From Seohaeicola saemankumensis (lineage in GTDB: Bacteria; Pseudomonadota; Alphaproteobacteria; Rhodobacterales; Rhodobacteraceae), in assembly GCF_042678485.1 (NCBI RefSeq), contig NZ_JBHTKR010000001.1, positions 434,001 to 498,000 on the forward strand: a DNA stretch of 64,000 nt, read 5' to 3'. The position numbers and the translations under genes are program-made. Below, one piece after another: positions 55,759 through 64,000 of this stretch; position 1 is the stretch's first letter, and every line of letters starts with the position of its first letter. The notes beneath the pieces were generated by a model. It did not search any database. It worked only from the letters and a program-made list of their open reading frames with translations, and had not been told where the DNA came from.

Positions 55759-56751
55759 ATGGCCGCTGCCGCGCCAACCCCTGACAATGCCCCTCATATC
55801 CCGGTTCTGCTGCGTCCGCTTCTGAAGGCGGTGGCGCCTGTCACCGGCGTCTGGCTGGATGGCACATTCGGCGCGGGCGGCTATACGCGCGGGCTGCTGG
55901 AGGCGGGCGCCGCACGCGTCATCGCGGTGGATCGCGATCCGCTGGCCTTTCAGATGGCGGCAAGCTGGGCTGCGGCCTATGGCGACCGGATCGAGATGGT
56001 CGAGGGCGTATTTTCCCGCATGGACGAATACGGCCATGACCTTGACGGTGTGGTGCTGGATCTTGGCGTGTCCTCGATGCAGCTGGACTTGGCCGAGCGT
56101 GGCTTTTCCTTCATGAAGGATGGCCCCCTGGACATGCGGATGAGCCAGTCCGGCCCGTCTGCCGCCGATATCGTGAATGGCGCCGATGAGGGCGTGATCG
56201 CCGATATCCTGTTTCATTACGGCGAGGAACGCGCCAGCCGCCGCATCGCGCGCGCCATCGTCAAGGCCCGCGCCGAGGCGCCGATCACCACGACGCTGCA
56301 ACTGGCGGGCCTGATCGAGAAATGCCTGCCGCGCGCCAAGCCGGGGCAATCGCATCCCGCCACCCGCAGCTTTCAGGCGCTGCGGATTGCCGTGAACGAC
56401 GAATATCGCGAACTGGCAACCGGGCTTGCCGCGGCAGAGCGGGCGTTGAAGCCCGGCGGCAAGCTGGCGGTCGTCACCTTTCATTCGATCGAGGATCGGA
56501 TGGTCAAACGCTTCTTGCAAGCGCGCAGCGGCACGGCCGGGCGCGCCAATCGCTATGCTCCGCAAGAGGCTGAAACCGATGCACAATTCCGCCAGACCAC
56601 GCGCAAGGCCATCGGCCCTGACGATCAGGAACTGGCCGAGAACCCACGCGCGCGCAGCGCCAAGCTGCGCGTCGCGATCCGCACCGAGGCCCCTGCCGGA
56701 CCCACCGACCCTGCCGCCTTGGGGATGCCAATGATCAAGGGAGATTTCTAG
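55759..56751 (+). CDS. rsmH: 16S rRNA (cytosine-1402-N4)-methyltransferase
   Basis: A 330-residue SAM-dependent methyltransferase (MraW). Features: HIPVLLRPLLKAV at the N-terminus, the SAM loop LDGTFGAGGYTRGLLEAGA, VVLDLGVSSMQLDLAERGFSF, GPLDMRMSQSGPSAADIVN, and FHSIEDRMVKRF. It modifies C1402 in the ribosomal decoding centre. It lies between mraZ and ftsL in the usual dcw order, with spacing of only a base or so to ftsL. Confidence 0.96.
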   Translation: MAAAAPTPDNAPHIPVLLRPLLKAVAPVTGVWLDGTFGAGGYTRGLLEAGAARVIAVDRDPLAFQMAASWAAAYGDRIEMVEGVFSRMDEYGHDLDGVVLDLGVSSMQLDLAERGFSFMKDGPLDMRMSQSGPSAADIVNGADEGVIADILFHYGEERASRRIARAIVKARAEAPITTTLQLAGLIEKCLPRAKPGQSHPATRSFQALRIAVNDEYRELATGLAAAERALKPGGKLAVVTFHSIEDRMVKRFLQARSGTAGRANRYAPQEAETDAQFRQTTRKAIGPDDQELAENPRARSAKLRVAIRTEAPAGPTDPAALGMPMIKGDF

Positions 56752-56752
56752 G

Positions 56753-57103
56753 ATGCGCTCCGTGCTGTTCGTGCTGACCGCCTGTGCCGTCATCGGGTTG
56801 GCCTTCTGGGCCTACCGCGAGAATTATCGCACCCAACAGGCGCTGGACGTGACCGAACAGTTGCAGCGCGATATCGGCGCCTCGCGCGCGCGTCTTGCGG
56901 TGCTGCGCGCGGAATGGGCCTATCTGAACCGGCCCGAACGGTTGCGCGACCTTGCGGATCTGAATTTCGACAGTCTGGGCCTGATGCCGATGGCGCCCGA
57001 GCAGTTCGGCCGCATCGACCAGGTGGCCTTTCCGCCGGCCGAAGAGGTCCTGCTGCCGATTACCGATCCGATCGAAGTGTCCAACACGGAGGTCCGGCCA
57101 TGA
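56753..57103 (+). CDS. ftsL: Cell division protein FtsL
   Basis: A 116-residue bitopic membrane protein. The cytoplasmic N-terminus is very short, a transmembrane helix lies at about 4-22 (VLFVLTACAVIGLAFWAY), and a periplasmic coiled coil follows (ENYRTQQALDVTEQLQRDIGASRARLAVLRAEWAYLNRPERLRDLA). The position between rsmH and ftsI, size and topology identify FtsL although sequence conservation is low. It forms the FtsQLB complex that activates septal peptidoglycan synthesis. Its stop overlaps the ftsI start by four bases. Confidence 0.92.
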   Translation: MRSVLFVLTACAVIGLAFWAYRENYRTQQALDVTEQLQRDIGASRARLAVLRAEWAYLNRPERLRDLADLNFDSLGLMPMAPEQFGRIDQVAFPPAEEVLLPITDPIEVSNTEVRP

Positions 57104-58884
57104 TCCGCACACCGCTGCGCCCGCTGGCCCGTGTCCTTGAAGCCCGCGCCAAGGGGGAAAACCCCGATGCGATCGAACGCGAGAACCTGCGCCTGCGGCA
57201 CGAGGAGATGCGCGACCGCGCCCGCCAGCGCGCCGAGGGGCGCCTGCTGGTGCTGGGCGTCCTGTTTGTCTGCGCCTTCGCGATGGTGGGTGCGCGGATG
57301 GGGCTACTGGCCGCATCCGAGCCGTCAGAGCCGCGCGCCAGCGCCGCCGGCGCCGAGATAGAGGCGCTGCGCGCCGATATCGTTGACCGGCAGGGCCGGG
57401 TACTGGCCACGAACCTCGAAACCTATTCGTTGTATGCCCAGCCGCCGCAGATGATCGACCCCGCGCATGCCGCGACCGAACTTGCCCGCATTTTCCCCGA
57501 TCTGGACCGCGACAAGCTGGTCGAGGATTTCACCGGCACCCGCAAATTCCTGTGGATCAAGCGCCGCCTCAGCCCCGAACAGCGTCAGGCCGTGCATGAC
57601 ATCGGCGATCCGGGGCTGTTGTTCGGGCCACGCGACATGCGGCTTTATCCCAATGGCCGACTGGCGGCGCATGTGCTTGGCGGGGCCGGGTTCGGCCGCG
57701 AGGGCGTCCATGCCGCCGAGGTGATCGGCGTGGCCGGGGTCGAGCGTCAGTTCGACGAACAGTTGCGCGATCCGGCGCAGGCGGGCAAACCGCTGGAACT
57801 GTCACTGGACCTGACGATCCAGGCCGCCACCGAAGAGGTGCTGTCGGGCGGCATGCGCCTGCTGAACGCCAAGGGTGCGGCCGCCGTGCTGATGGATGTG
57901 CACACCGGCGAGGTGATCTCGATTGCCTCATTGCCCGATTTCGACCCCAACGACCGCCCCGCGCTGCCGACGCAGGGCCGCCCCGATGACAGTCCGCTGT
58001 TCAACCGGGTGGTGCAGGGGGTCTATGAGCTGGGTTCGACCTTCAAGATCTTCACCGTGGCCCAGGCGCTTGAGCTTGGCATGGTCACCCCCGACACGAT
58101 CATCAACACCAAATCCCCGATGACATGGGGCCGCCACCGGATCAGCGATTTCCGCAACTATGGCCCGGAACTGACCGTGTCCAAGGTGATCGAAAAGTCA
58201 TCGAACGTCGGCACCGCGCGGATCGCGATCGAGATCGGCGCGGATCGTCAGCGCGATTTCCTGGGTCAGCTTGGCCTGCTGGAGACCACCAGGTTCGAGA
58301 TGGTCGAGGCCCGTGGCGGGCGGCCGCTGTTGCCGCCGCGCTGGTCGGAACTGTCCACGATGACCATTTCCTACGGTCACGGCATTTCCGCCACGCCGCT
58401 GCATCTGGCCGCGGCCTATGCCACGATGGTCAATGGCGGCACGCGGGTGGAACCGACCCTGCTGAAGCAGGACGGCCCGCAATTCGGCCCGCGCGTCATC
58501 TCGGAAAAGACATCCGAACAGTTGCGGCGGATGCTGCGCCTGACCGTCAGCCAGGGCACCGCCAGTTTCGGCGATGTGCCGGGCTATGCCGTGGGCGGCA
58601 AGACCGGCAGCGCCGACAAGCCGCGCATCGACGGGCGCGGCTACGAGACCGACAAGGTGCTGGCGACTTTCGCGGCGACTTTCCCCGCACATGATCCGAA
58701 ATACGTGCTGATCGTGACGCTGGACGAGGCCGTCGAGACATCCGGCTCCGAGCCGCGCCGCACCGCGGGCTGGACCGCCGTGCCCGTGGCCGCCGAGGTG
58801 ATCCGCCGCGTGGCACCGCTGCTTGGCCTGCGCCCCGAGATTGAACCCGCGGAATTGACTGGTATAACGCTGACATCAAACTGA
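57100..58884 (+). CDS. ftsI: Penicillin-binding protein 3, septal transpeptidase FtsI
   Basis: A 594-residue class B PBP. One transmembrane helix lies at about 47-69, then the pedestal domain (DIVDRQGRVLATNLETYSLYA) and the transpeptidase domain. Active-site motifs: S-T-F-K (Ser about 313), S-S-N (KSSNVGTARIA) and K-T-G (GGKTGSADK). It cross-links peptidoglycan at the septum. The ATG at 57100 overlaps the ftsL stop (ATGA), indicating translational coupling. Confidence 0.96.
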   Translation: MIRTPLRPLARVLEARAKGENPDAIERENLRLRHEEMRDRARQRAEGRLLVLGVLFVCAFAMVGARMGLLAASEPSEPRASAAGAEIEALRADIVDRQGRVLATNLETYSLYAQPPQMIDPAHAATELARIFPDLDRDKLVEDFTGTRKFLWIKRRLSPEQRQAVHDIGDPGLLFGPRDMRLYPNGRLAAHVLGGAGFGREGVHAAEVIGVAGVERQFDEQLRDPAQAGKPLELSLDLTIQAATEEVLSGGMRLLNAKGAAAVLMDVHTGEVISIASLPDFDPNDRPALPTQGRPDDSPLFNRVVQGVYELGSTFKIFTVAQALELGMVTPDTIINTKSPMTWGRHRISDFRNYGPELTVSKVIEKSSNVGTARIAIEIGADRQRDFLGQLGLLETTRFEMVEARGGRPLLPPRWSELSTMTISYGHGISATPLHLAAAYATMVNGGTRVEPTLLKQDGPQFGPRVISEKTSEQLRRMLRLTVSQGTASFGDVPGYAVGGKTGSADKPRIDGRGYETDKVLATFAATFPAHDPKYVLIVTLDEAVETSGSEPRRTAGWTAVPVAAEVIRRVAPLLGLRPEIEPAELTGITLTSN

Positions 58885-58907
58885 GACGCGACGCGCAGGG
58901 GTATCGG

Positions 58908-60404
58908 GTGGGGCAGGCAAAATCATTGGCGCAGCTTGGCCTTACCGCCAAATCCGGGCGCGACGCGCAGATCACGGGCCTGGCCGTGGACAGCCGCGAG
59001 GTGCGCGCAGGCTATCTTTTCGCGGCCCTTCCGGGAACACGCGTGCATGGGGCCTCTTTCATCCCCACCGCGCTGGAACAGGGGGCGGCTGCCATCCTGA
59101 CCGATGCGGATGGCGCGCGTCTGGCCGCCGATGCGCTTGGGTCCGCGGATGCGGCGATTGTCGTGGCCGAGGATCCGCGCCAGGCGCTGGCCGGTGCGGC
59201 CGCGTTGTGGTTCGCAGCCCAGCCCGCCACGATGGTGGCCGTGACCGGCACCAACGGCAAGACATCCGTCGCGACCTTCACCCGCCAGATCTGGGAGGAG
59301 ATGGGCCTTGCCGCCGTCAACCTGGGCACCACCGGGGTCGAGGGCGCGTATGAAGCGCCTCTGCGCCATACCACGCCCGAACCGATCACCCTGCACCGCG
59401 TTCTGGCGCAGGCCGCCGCGGCGGGCGTGACCCATGCGGCGATGGAAGCCTCCAGCCACGGGCTGGCGCAGCGGCGACTGGACGGGGTGCATCTGCGGGC
59501 TGCGGGCTTTACCAACCTGACCCAGGACCATCTGGACTATCACGCTGATTTTGCGGATTATTTTAACGCCAAGGCCGGGCTTTTTGCGCGCGTTCTGGGC
59601 GTGGATGGCACGGCGGTGATCAATGTCGATGACAGCCGCGGCATGGATATGGCCAAGGTGGCGCGCACCCGCGGGCAAGAGGTCATCACCGTGGGCCGCC
59701 GCGAGGGCGCGGATCTGCAACTGGTGTCGCAACGTTTCGACGCCACGGGGCAGACCATCCTCTGCCGGTTCCGGGGCAAGAGCTATAGCGCCGACCTGGC
59801 GCTGCTGGGCGGGTTCCAGGCGGAAAACATCCTTGTGGCCGTGGGGCTGGTCATCGCCTGCGGCGCCGATCCCGACCGCGTCTTCGAAACCCTGCCGCAC
59901 CTGACCACCGTGCGCGGACGGATGCAGCTTGCGGCGACGCGGTCCAACGGGGCGGCGGTGTTTGTCGATTACGCCCATACCCCCGACGCGGTGGCGACCG
60001 CCCTCAAGGCGCTGCGCCCGCATGTGATGGGGCGGCTGATCGCCATTGTCGGCGCGGGTGGCGACCGTGACACCACCAAAAGGCCCCTGATGGGGCAGGC
60101 TGCGGCCGAGAATGCCGACCAGGTGATCGTGACCGATGACAACCCGCGATCCGAAGATCCGGCCGCCATCCGTGCGGCCGTGCTGTCCGGCATTCCTGCC
60201 GCTGCGCGCGCCCATGTGCTTGAGGTCGGCGACCGCGCCGAGGCGATCCTGCGCGGTGTCGCGGCGCTGGGGCCGGGCGATGCGCTGCTGATCGCGGGCA
60301 AGGGGCATGAGACCGGGCAGACCGTGGGCGACATGGTGCTGCCCTTCGACGATGTGGAACAGGCCAGCATGGCAGTGGCTGCCCTTGACGGGAGGCTGGC
60401 ATGA
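58908..60404 (+). CDS. murE: UDP-MurNAc-L-Ala-D-Glu--meso-diaminopimelate ligase
   Basis: A 498-residue Mur ligase. ATP loop TGTNGKTS (about 113-120), the UDP-MurNAc site GLAVDSREVRAGYLFAALPG, HHTTPEP-like region RHTTPEPITLHR, and the DDNPRSEDP motif (about 409), whose Asp-Asn-Pro-Arg sequence indicates meso-diaminopimelate rather than lysine. It adds the third residue of the stem peptide. The GTG start at 58908 has AGGGG upstream. Its stop overlaps murF. Confidence 0.96.
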   Translation: MGQAKSLAQLGLTAKSGRDAQITGLAVDSREVRAGYLFAALPGTRVHGASFIPTALEQGAAAILTDADGARLAADALGSADAAIVVAEDPRQALAGAAALWFAAQPATMVAVTGTNGKTSVATFTRQIWEEMGLAAVNLGTTGVEGAYEAPLRHTTPEPITLHRVLAQAAAAGVTHAAMEASSHGLAQRRLDGVHLRAAGFTNLTQDHLDYHADFADYFNAKAGLFARVLGVDGTAVINVDDSRGMDMAKVARTRGQEVITVGRREGADLQLVSQRFDATGQTILCRFRGKSYSADLALLGGFQAENILVAVGLVIACGADPDRVFETLPHLTTVRGRMQLAATRSNGAAVFVDYAHTPDAVATALKALRPHVMGRLIAIVGAGGDRDTTKRPLMGQAAAENADQVIVTDDNPRSEDPAAIRAAVLSGIPAAARAHVLEVGDRAEAILRGVAALGPGDALLIAGKGHETGQTVGDMVLPFDDVEQASMAVAALDGRLA

Positions 60405-61846
60405 CCCTTTGGACCGCAGCCGATGCTGTGGCCGCCACGGGTGGCAAGACCACTTGCGACTGGCAGGCGCATGGCGTGTCCATCGACACGCGCACGATCC
60501 GGCCCGGCGATCTGTTCGTGGCGCTCAAGGCGGCGCGGGACGGGCATGATTTCGTGGCGCAGGCCCTGGCCAAGGGGGCAGCGGCGGCGCTGGTCACGCA
60601 TCGCCCCGACGATGTGGCCGCGGATGCGCCGCTGCTGATCGTGCCCGATGTTCTGCGCGCGCTGGAGGATCTGGGCCGCGCGGCGCGGGCCCGCACCAAG
60701 GCCCGCGTGATCGCGGTGACGGGTTCGGTCGGCAAGACCTCGACCAAGGAGATGCTGCGCTGTGTCCTGTCGGGGCAGGGGCGCACCCATGCGGCCGAAG
60801 CCAGCTACAACAACCATTGGGGCGTGCCGCTGACGCTGGCCCGGATGCCCGCCGATACCCAATTCGCGGTGATCGAGATCGGGATGAACCACCCCGGCGA
60901 GATCGCGCCGCTGGCGCAGATGGCCCGGCCGCATGTGGCCATGGTGACCATCGTGGCCGCCGCCCATCTGGAAGCCTTCGAGAACCTTGAGGGCATCGCC
61001 CATGAAAAGGCCTCCATCCTGACCGGGCTGGAACCGGGGGGCGTGGCGGTGCTGAACGGGGATCTGGATACCTCGCCGATCCTGCTGGACTGGGCGCGGC
61101 GCTTTGCGGCGCGCACCATCACCTTTGGCGAAACCCCGCAGGTGCATCACCGCGTGACCGATATCACCCTGTGCGACCAGACCAGTGTGGTGCATGGCCG
61201 CGCCTGGCGCCGCCCGGTCCTGTTCAAGGTGCAGGCGCCGGGGCGGCATTTCGCGGTCAATGGCATGGGCGTGCTGGCCGTGGCCGATGCGCTGGGGCTT
61301 GATCCGGTGATGGCGGCCAATGACCTGGGCAGCTGGGAGCCGCCCGCAGGACGCGGCACGCGCGAGCGCTACATGCTCGATCCGCTCAGTGACGATCTTT
61401 ACTTCGATCTGATCGATGATGCGTTCAATGCGAACCCGACCTCGATGGCGGCCTCGCTCGAGGTGCTGGCCGCGACGCTGCCGCGCGACGGCCTGGGCCG
61501 CGTGCGCCAGGGCCGCCGGATCGCCGTGCTGGGCGACATGCTGGAACTTGGCCCTGACGAGGCGGCGATGCACCGCGCGCTGGCGGATCTGCCGTATGTG
61601 GCCAAGCTGTCGCTGGTCCATTGCGTCGGCCCGCGCATGCTTCATCTGTGGGAGGCGCTGCCGCAGGCCAAGCGCGGCGAATGGGCCGAAAGCGCGGAAA
61701 CGCTGGCCGCGCGCGCGCATCGTCTTGTCGATGCGGGGGATATCCTGCTGGTGAAAGGGTCCAAGGGCAGCAAGGTCAGCCTTGTGGTTGACGCGCTGCG
61801 TAAACTGGGCCATCCCGCGCCTCAATCAGACAAGGGGACAGAGTAA
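60401..61846 (+). CDS. murF: UDP-MurNAc-tripeptide--D-Ala-D-Ala ligase
   Basis: A 481-residue Mur ligase that adds D-Ala-D-Ala to the UDP-MurNAc-tripeptide. Visible: substrate-binding VSIDTRTIRPGDLFVALKAARDGHDFVAQAL, ATP loop TGSVGKTSTKEM (about 107), NNHWGVPLTLARMP, IEIGMNHPGEIAPL, DAFNANPTSMAASL and LGDMLELG. It starts inside the murE stop (ATGA) and its own stop shares bases with the mraY ATG, so murE-murF-mraY are coupled. Confidence 0.97.
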   Translation: MTLWTAADAVAATGGKTTCDWQAHGVSIDTRTIRPGDLFVALKAARDGHDFVAQALAKGAAAALVTHRPDDVAADAPLLIVPDVLRALEDLGRAARARTKARVIAVTGSVGKTSTKEMLRCVLSGQGRTHAAEASYNNHWGVPLTLARMPADTQFAVIEIGMNHPGEIAPLAQMARPHVAMVTIVAAAHLEAFENLEGIAHEKASILTGLEPGGVAVLNGDLDTSPILLDWARRFAARTITFGETPQVHHRVTDITLCDQTSVVHGRAWRRPVLFKVQAPGRHFAVNGMGVLAVADALGLDPVMAANDLGSWEPPAGRGTRERYMLDPLSDDLYFDLIDDAFNANPTSMAASLEVLAATLPRDGLGRVRQGRRIAVLGDMLELGPDEAAMHRALADLPYVAKLSLVHCVGPRMLHLWEALPQAKRGEWAESAETLAARAHRLVDAGDILLVKGSKGSKVSLVVDALRKLGHPAPQSDKGTE

Positions 61847-62928
61847 TGTTGTATTGGTTGACCGCGCTGTCGGACGGGGGGGATTTCTTCAACCTCTTTC
61901 GCTATATCACCTTCCGGGCAGGCGGGGCCTTCATGACCGCTTTGATCTTCGGCTTCCTGTTCGGGCGCCCGCTGATCAACGTGCTCAGGCGCCGGCAGGG
62001 CAAGGGCCAGCCGATCCGCGAGGACGGACCGCAGGGGCATTTCGTCAAGGCCGGTACACCCACCATGGGGGGCTTGCTGATCGTGGGGGCGCTGCTGACA
62101 TCGACCCTGCTCTGGGCGCGGCTGGACAACCCGTTTGTCTGGATCGTGCTGTTCGTCACCATGTCCTTTGCCGCCATCGGCTTTGCCGATGACTATGCCA
62201 AGGTGTCCAAGCAGAACACGCGCGGTGTGCCGGGCAAGATCCGCATGGCGCTGGGTCTGCTGGTCGCGGCCATCGCGGGCTATTGGGCGGCGCAGTATCA
62301 CCCCGAGGCGCTGACCAACAAGCTGGCCTTCCCGGTCTTCAAGGAAACGCTGCTGAACCTTGGCTTTCTGTTCGTGCCCTTCGCGATGATCGTGATCGTG
62401 GGCGCGGCCAATGCGGTGAACCTGACCGACGGGCTGGATGGTCTGGCCATCATGCCGGTGATGATTGCCTCCGGCACGCTGGGCGTGATCGCCTATGCGG
62501 TCGGGCGCGTCGATTTCACCGAATATCTGGATGTGCATTACGTCCCCGGCACGGGGGAAATTCTGATCTTCGTCGCCGGGCTGATCGGCGGTGGGCTTGG
62601 TTTCCTGTGGTATAACGCGCCACCTGCGGCGGTGTTCATGGGCGACACAGGCTCGCTGGCCCTGGGCGGCGCTCTGGGCGCGATCGCGGTGTCCACCAAG
62701 CACGAGATCGTGCTGGCCATCGTCGGCGGGCTGTTCGTGGTCGAGGCGCTGAGCGTGATCATCCAGGTGCTCTACTTCAAGCGCACCGGCAAGCGGGTCT
62801 TCCTGATGGCCCCGATCCATCATCACTATGAGAAAAAGGGCTGGGCGGAATCGACCATCGTGATCCGCTTCTGGATCATTTCGCTGATCCTGGCGATGAT
62901 CGGTCTGGCCACGCTGAAGGTGCGCTGA
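61846..62928 (+). CDS. mraY: Phospho-N-acetylmuramoyl-pentapeptide transferase
   Basis: A 360-residue polytopic membrane enzyme making lipid I from UDP-MurNAc-pentapeptide and undecaprenyl phosphate. About ten transmembrane segments. Signatures: GKGQPIREDGPQGHFVKAGTPTMGG, GFADDYAKVSKQNTRGV (catalytic Asp pair), NAVNLTDGLDGLA, FMGDTGSLALGG, and APIHHHYEKKGWAESTIVIRFWII. The start overlaps the murF stop by one base, and its stop overlaps the ACT-domain gene by one base. Confidence 0.97.
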   Translation: MLYWLTALSDGGDFFNLFRYITFRAGGAFMTALIFGFLFGRPLINVLRRRQGKGQPIREDGPQGHFVKAGTPTMGGLLIVGALLTSTLLWARLDNPFVWIVLFVTMSFAAIGFADDYAKVSKQNTRGVPGKIRMALGLLVAAIAGYWAAQYHPEALTNKLAFPVFKETLLNLGFLFVPFAMIVIVGAANAVNLTDGLDGLAIMPVMIASGTLGVIAYAVGRVDFTEYLDVHYVPGTGEILIFVAGLIGGGLGFLWYNAPPAAVFMGDTGSLALGGALGAIAVSTKHEIVLAIVGGLFVVEALSVIIQVLYFKRTGKRVFLMAPIHHHYEKKGWAESTIVIRFWIISLILAMIGLATLKVR

Positions 62929-63374
62929 TGGCCGCATCGGGCGGTCCGGTCCGGGACAGGGACGCCATGATCGCGGGCATGGCCCCGGTGCTTGATCCGC
63001 AGAGCTATCAGTTCTGTACCTTTACCGAAGGGGCCGCGGATGCCGCAACGCGGGCGGCGGCCCTGGCCAGTTTCCACGAGGCCGAGGGGCTGTCGCTGAT
63101 CCTGCCGCAGGATGCGGCCTGCCGCGCGGGCGTGTCCGATGGCCCGCCGATGGCCCGCATCACCCTGTCGGTGCATTCAGCGCTTGAGGGGGTCGGCCTG
63201 ACCGCCGCCGTGGCAAGGGCGCTTGCGGATCACGGCATCGCCTGCAACATGGTGGCGGCCTATCATCACGATCATGCCTTCGTGCCCGAAAGCGATGCGG
63301 CGCGGGCGATGGTGATCCTGACGGAACTGGCGAAACAGGGCGCGGCGGCGCAACAGAAAAGGACCAGAACATGA
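62928..63374 (+). CDS. ACT-domain protein inserted in the dcw cluster
   Basis: A 148-residue protein resembling the DUF2241/ACT_7 family: DRDAMIAGMAPVLDPQSYQFCTF, SLILPQDAACRAG at the N-terminal half, then RITLSVHSALEGVGLTAAVARALADHGIACNMVAAYHHDHAFVPESDAARAMVIL. ACT domains usually bind amino acids. The gene sits between mraY and murD with overlaps of one base and four bases (ATGA), so it must be co-translated with them. A link to peptidoglycan precursor supply is possible but not shown. The C-terminal tail (KQGAAAQQKRTRT) is basic. Confidence 0.85.
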   Translation: MAASGGPVRDRDAMIAGMAPVLDPQSYQFCTFTEGAADAATRAAALASFHEAEGLSLILPQDAACRAGVSDGPPMARITLSVHSALEGVGLTAAVARALADHGIACNMVAAYHHDHAFVPESDAARAMVILTELAKQGAAAQQKRTRT

Positions 63375-64000
63375 TTCCGGTGCGCGGGCATGAGGGGCAG
63401 AAACTGGCGGTGCTGGGCCTGGGCCGGTCGGGTCTGGCGACGGCGCGCAGCCTTGTGGCGGGCGGGGCGGAGCCGGTCTGTTGGGATGACAATGCCAGCG
63501 CGCGCGACAAGGCCGAGGCCGAGGGTTTCACGATCCGCGACCTGACGCGCCCCGGCGCCTTTGACGATATCGCCAGCCTGATCGTCAGCCCCGGCATTCC
63601 GCATCTCTACCCCGAACCCAACCGCGTGATCCGCGCCGCCTATGAGGCGGGGGTGCCGGTGGACAACGATATCGGGTTGTTTTTCCGCTCGCTCGCCGTG
63701 GCCGAATGGGATGATTTCGATACCGCGCCGCGTGTCGTTGCGGTGACCGGATCGAACGGGAAATCCACGACCTCGGCGCTGATCCATCATATCCTGGAAC
63801 AGGCCGGCCGCGAGGCGCAGCTTGCCGGCAACATCGGGCGCGGGGTGCTGGACATCGACCCGCCGGGTGACGGCGGCGTGGTGGTGCTGGAACTCTCAAG
63901 CTACCAGACCGATCTGGCCCGTGCGCTGACGCCGGATGTGGCGGTCTTCACCAATCTCAGCCCCGATCATCTGGATCGTCACGCCGGGATGGGTGGCTAT
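63371..64000 (+). CDS. murD: UDP-MurNAc-L-Ala--D-Glu ligase, 3' end outside window
   Basis: The first 210 residues of MurD, which adds D-glutamate to UDP-MurNAc-L-Ala. Visible: UDP-binding LAVLGLGRSGLATARSL, SPGIPHLYPEPN, NDIGLFF, ATP loop TGSNGKST (about 126-133), VLELSSYQ and FTNLSPDHLDRH. The ATG overlaps the stop of the ACT-domain gene (ATGA). Truncated only by the window edge. Confidence 0.96.
   Translation, partial: MIPVRGHEGQKLAVLGLGRSGLATARSLVAGGAEPVCWDDNASARDKAEAEGFTIRDLTRPGAFDDIASLIVSPGIPHLYPEPNRVIRAAYEAGVPVDNDIGLFFRSLAVAEWDDFDTAPRVVAVTGSNGKSTTSALIHHILEQAGREAQLAGNIGRGVLDIDPPGDGGVVVLELSSYQTDLARALTPDVAVFTNLSPDHLDRHAGMGGY

Overview
The window is a GC-rich chromosomal segment of an alphaproteobacterium of the Rhodobacteraceae (Roseobacter/Rhodobacter group). 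The diagnosis rests on gene content and order: a Suv3-like helicase, S4-domain protein, FdxA and CdnL/CarD in a row; the divergent cobS/cobT pair; a histidine block; a DUF1127 gene followed by CcsR/cuckoo-type sRNAs; and a division/cell-wall (dcw) cluster preceded by a long mraZ leader that ends in an intrinsic terminator. Most of the window is ordinary core genome. No prophage, intact insertion sequence or CRISPR array was found.

Region by region. 1-6.5 kb: oligoendopeptidase F (cut by the window start), an ATP-dependent DNA ligase translationally coupled to a metallo-beta-lactamase-fold exonuclease, a FAH-family enzyme, an alpha/beta hydrolase and an SCP2 protein. 6.5-11.7 kb: TPR protein, Suv3-like helicase, S4 protein, ferredoxin, CdnL. 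11.7-17.3 kb: cobS and cobT, a KefB/C-type antiporter, an Lrp regulator divergent from 4-hydroxyphenylpyruvate dioxygenase. 17.3-18.9 kb: an AT-rich islet with a lone STAS-like/GHKL ATPase gene. 18.9-27.5 kb: an envelope protein with PilM/GspL-like and PilP/GspC-like ends, a SIMPL protein, metY, a VOC protein, a GT-A-type glycosyltransferase, an ABC exporter. 27.5-34.8 kb: an accessory-looking block with cytochrome c, a wHTH-TolB-TPR regulator divergent from cysK, a DUF4242 gene and a PLP decarboxylase, then a beta-barrel protein and tRNA-Tyr. 34.9-41.7 kb: rlmB-like methyltransferase, zinc-ribbon and CoA-binding proteins, and his genes (B, H, A, F, E) interrupted by two DUF2147 paralogues and a small membrane protein. 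41.9-49.8 kb: tRNA-Gly, MAPEG protein, pyruvate carboxylase, L-lactate dehydrogenase, UvrD/PcrA helicase. 49.9-50.6 kb: the sRNA locus. 50.8-54.4 kb: Mrp/ApbC and a DEAD-box helicase. 54.4-64 kb: MraZ boxes, an UpsM-like leader RNA, then mraZ-rsmH-ftsL-ftsI-murE-murF-mraY-(ACT gene)-murD, the last cut by the window end.

The most informative non-coding finding is at 49938-50595 on the minus strand. A near-consensus heat-shock (RpoH-type) promoter precedes a DUF1127 gene. Eight hairpins follow, arranged as four two-hairpin units, each showing a C/U-rich anti-Shine-Dalgarno-like loop in the RNA, and the last hairpin doubles as a terminator. This matches the CcaF1-CcsR1-4 locus of Rhodobacter sphaeroides. 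The best candidate for undescribed biology is the cysK-DUF4242-decarboxylase operon with its divergent regulator. Next are the lone STAS/GHKL islet, a PilM/PilP-like fusion, and a two-hairpin sRNA candidate at about 36140-36227. Functions come from reading the translated sequences; no database search was run.
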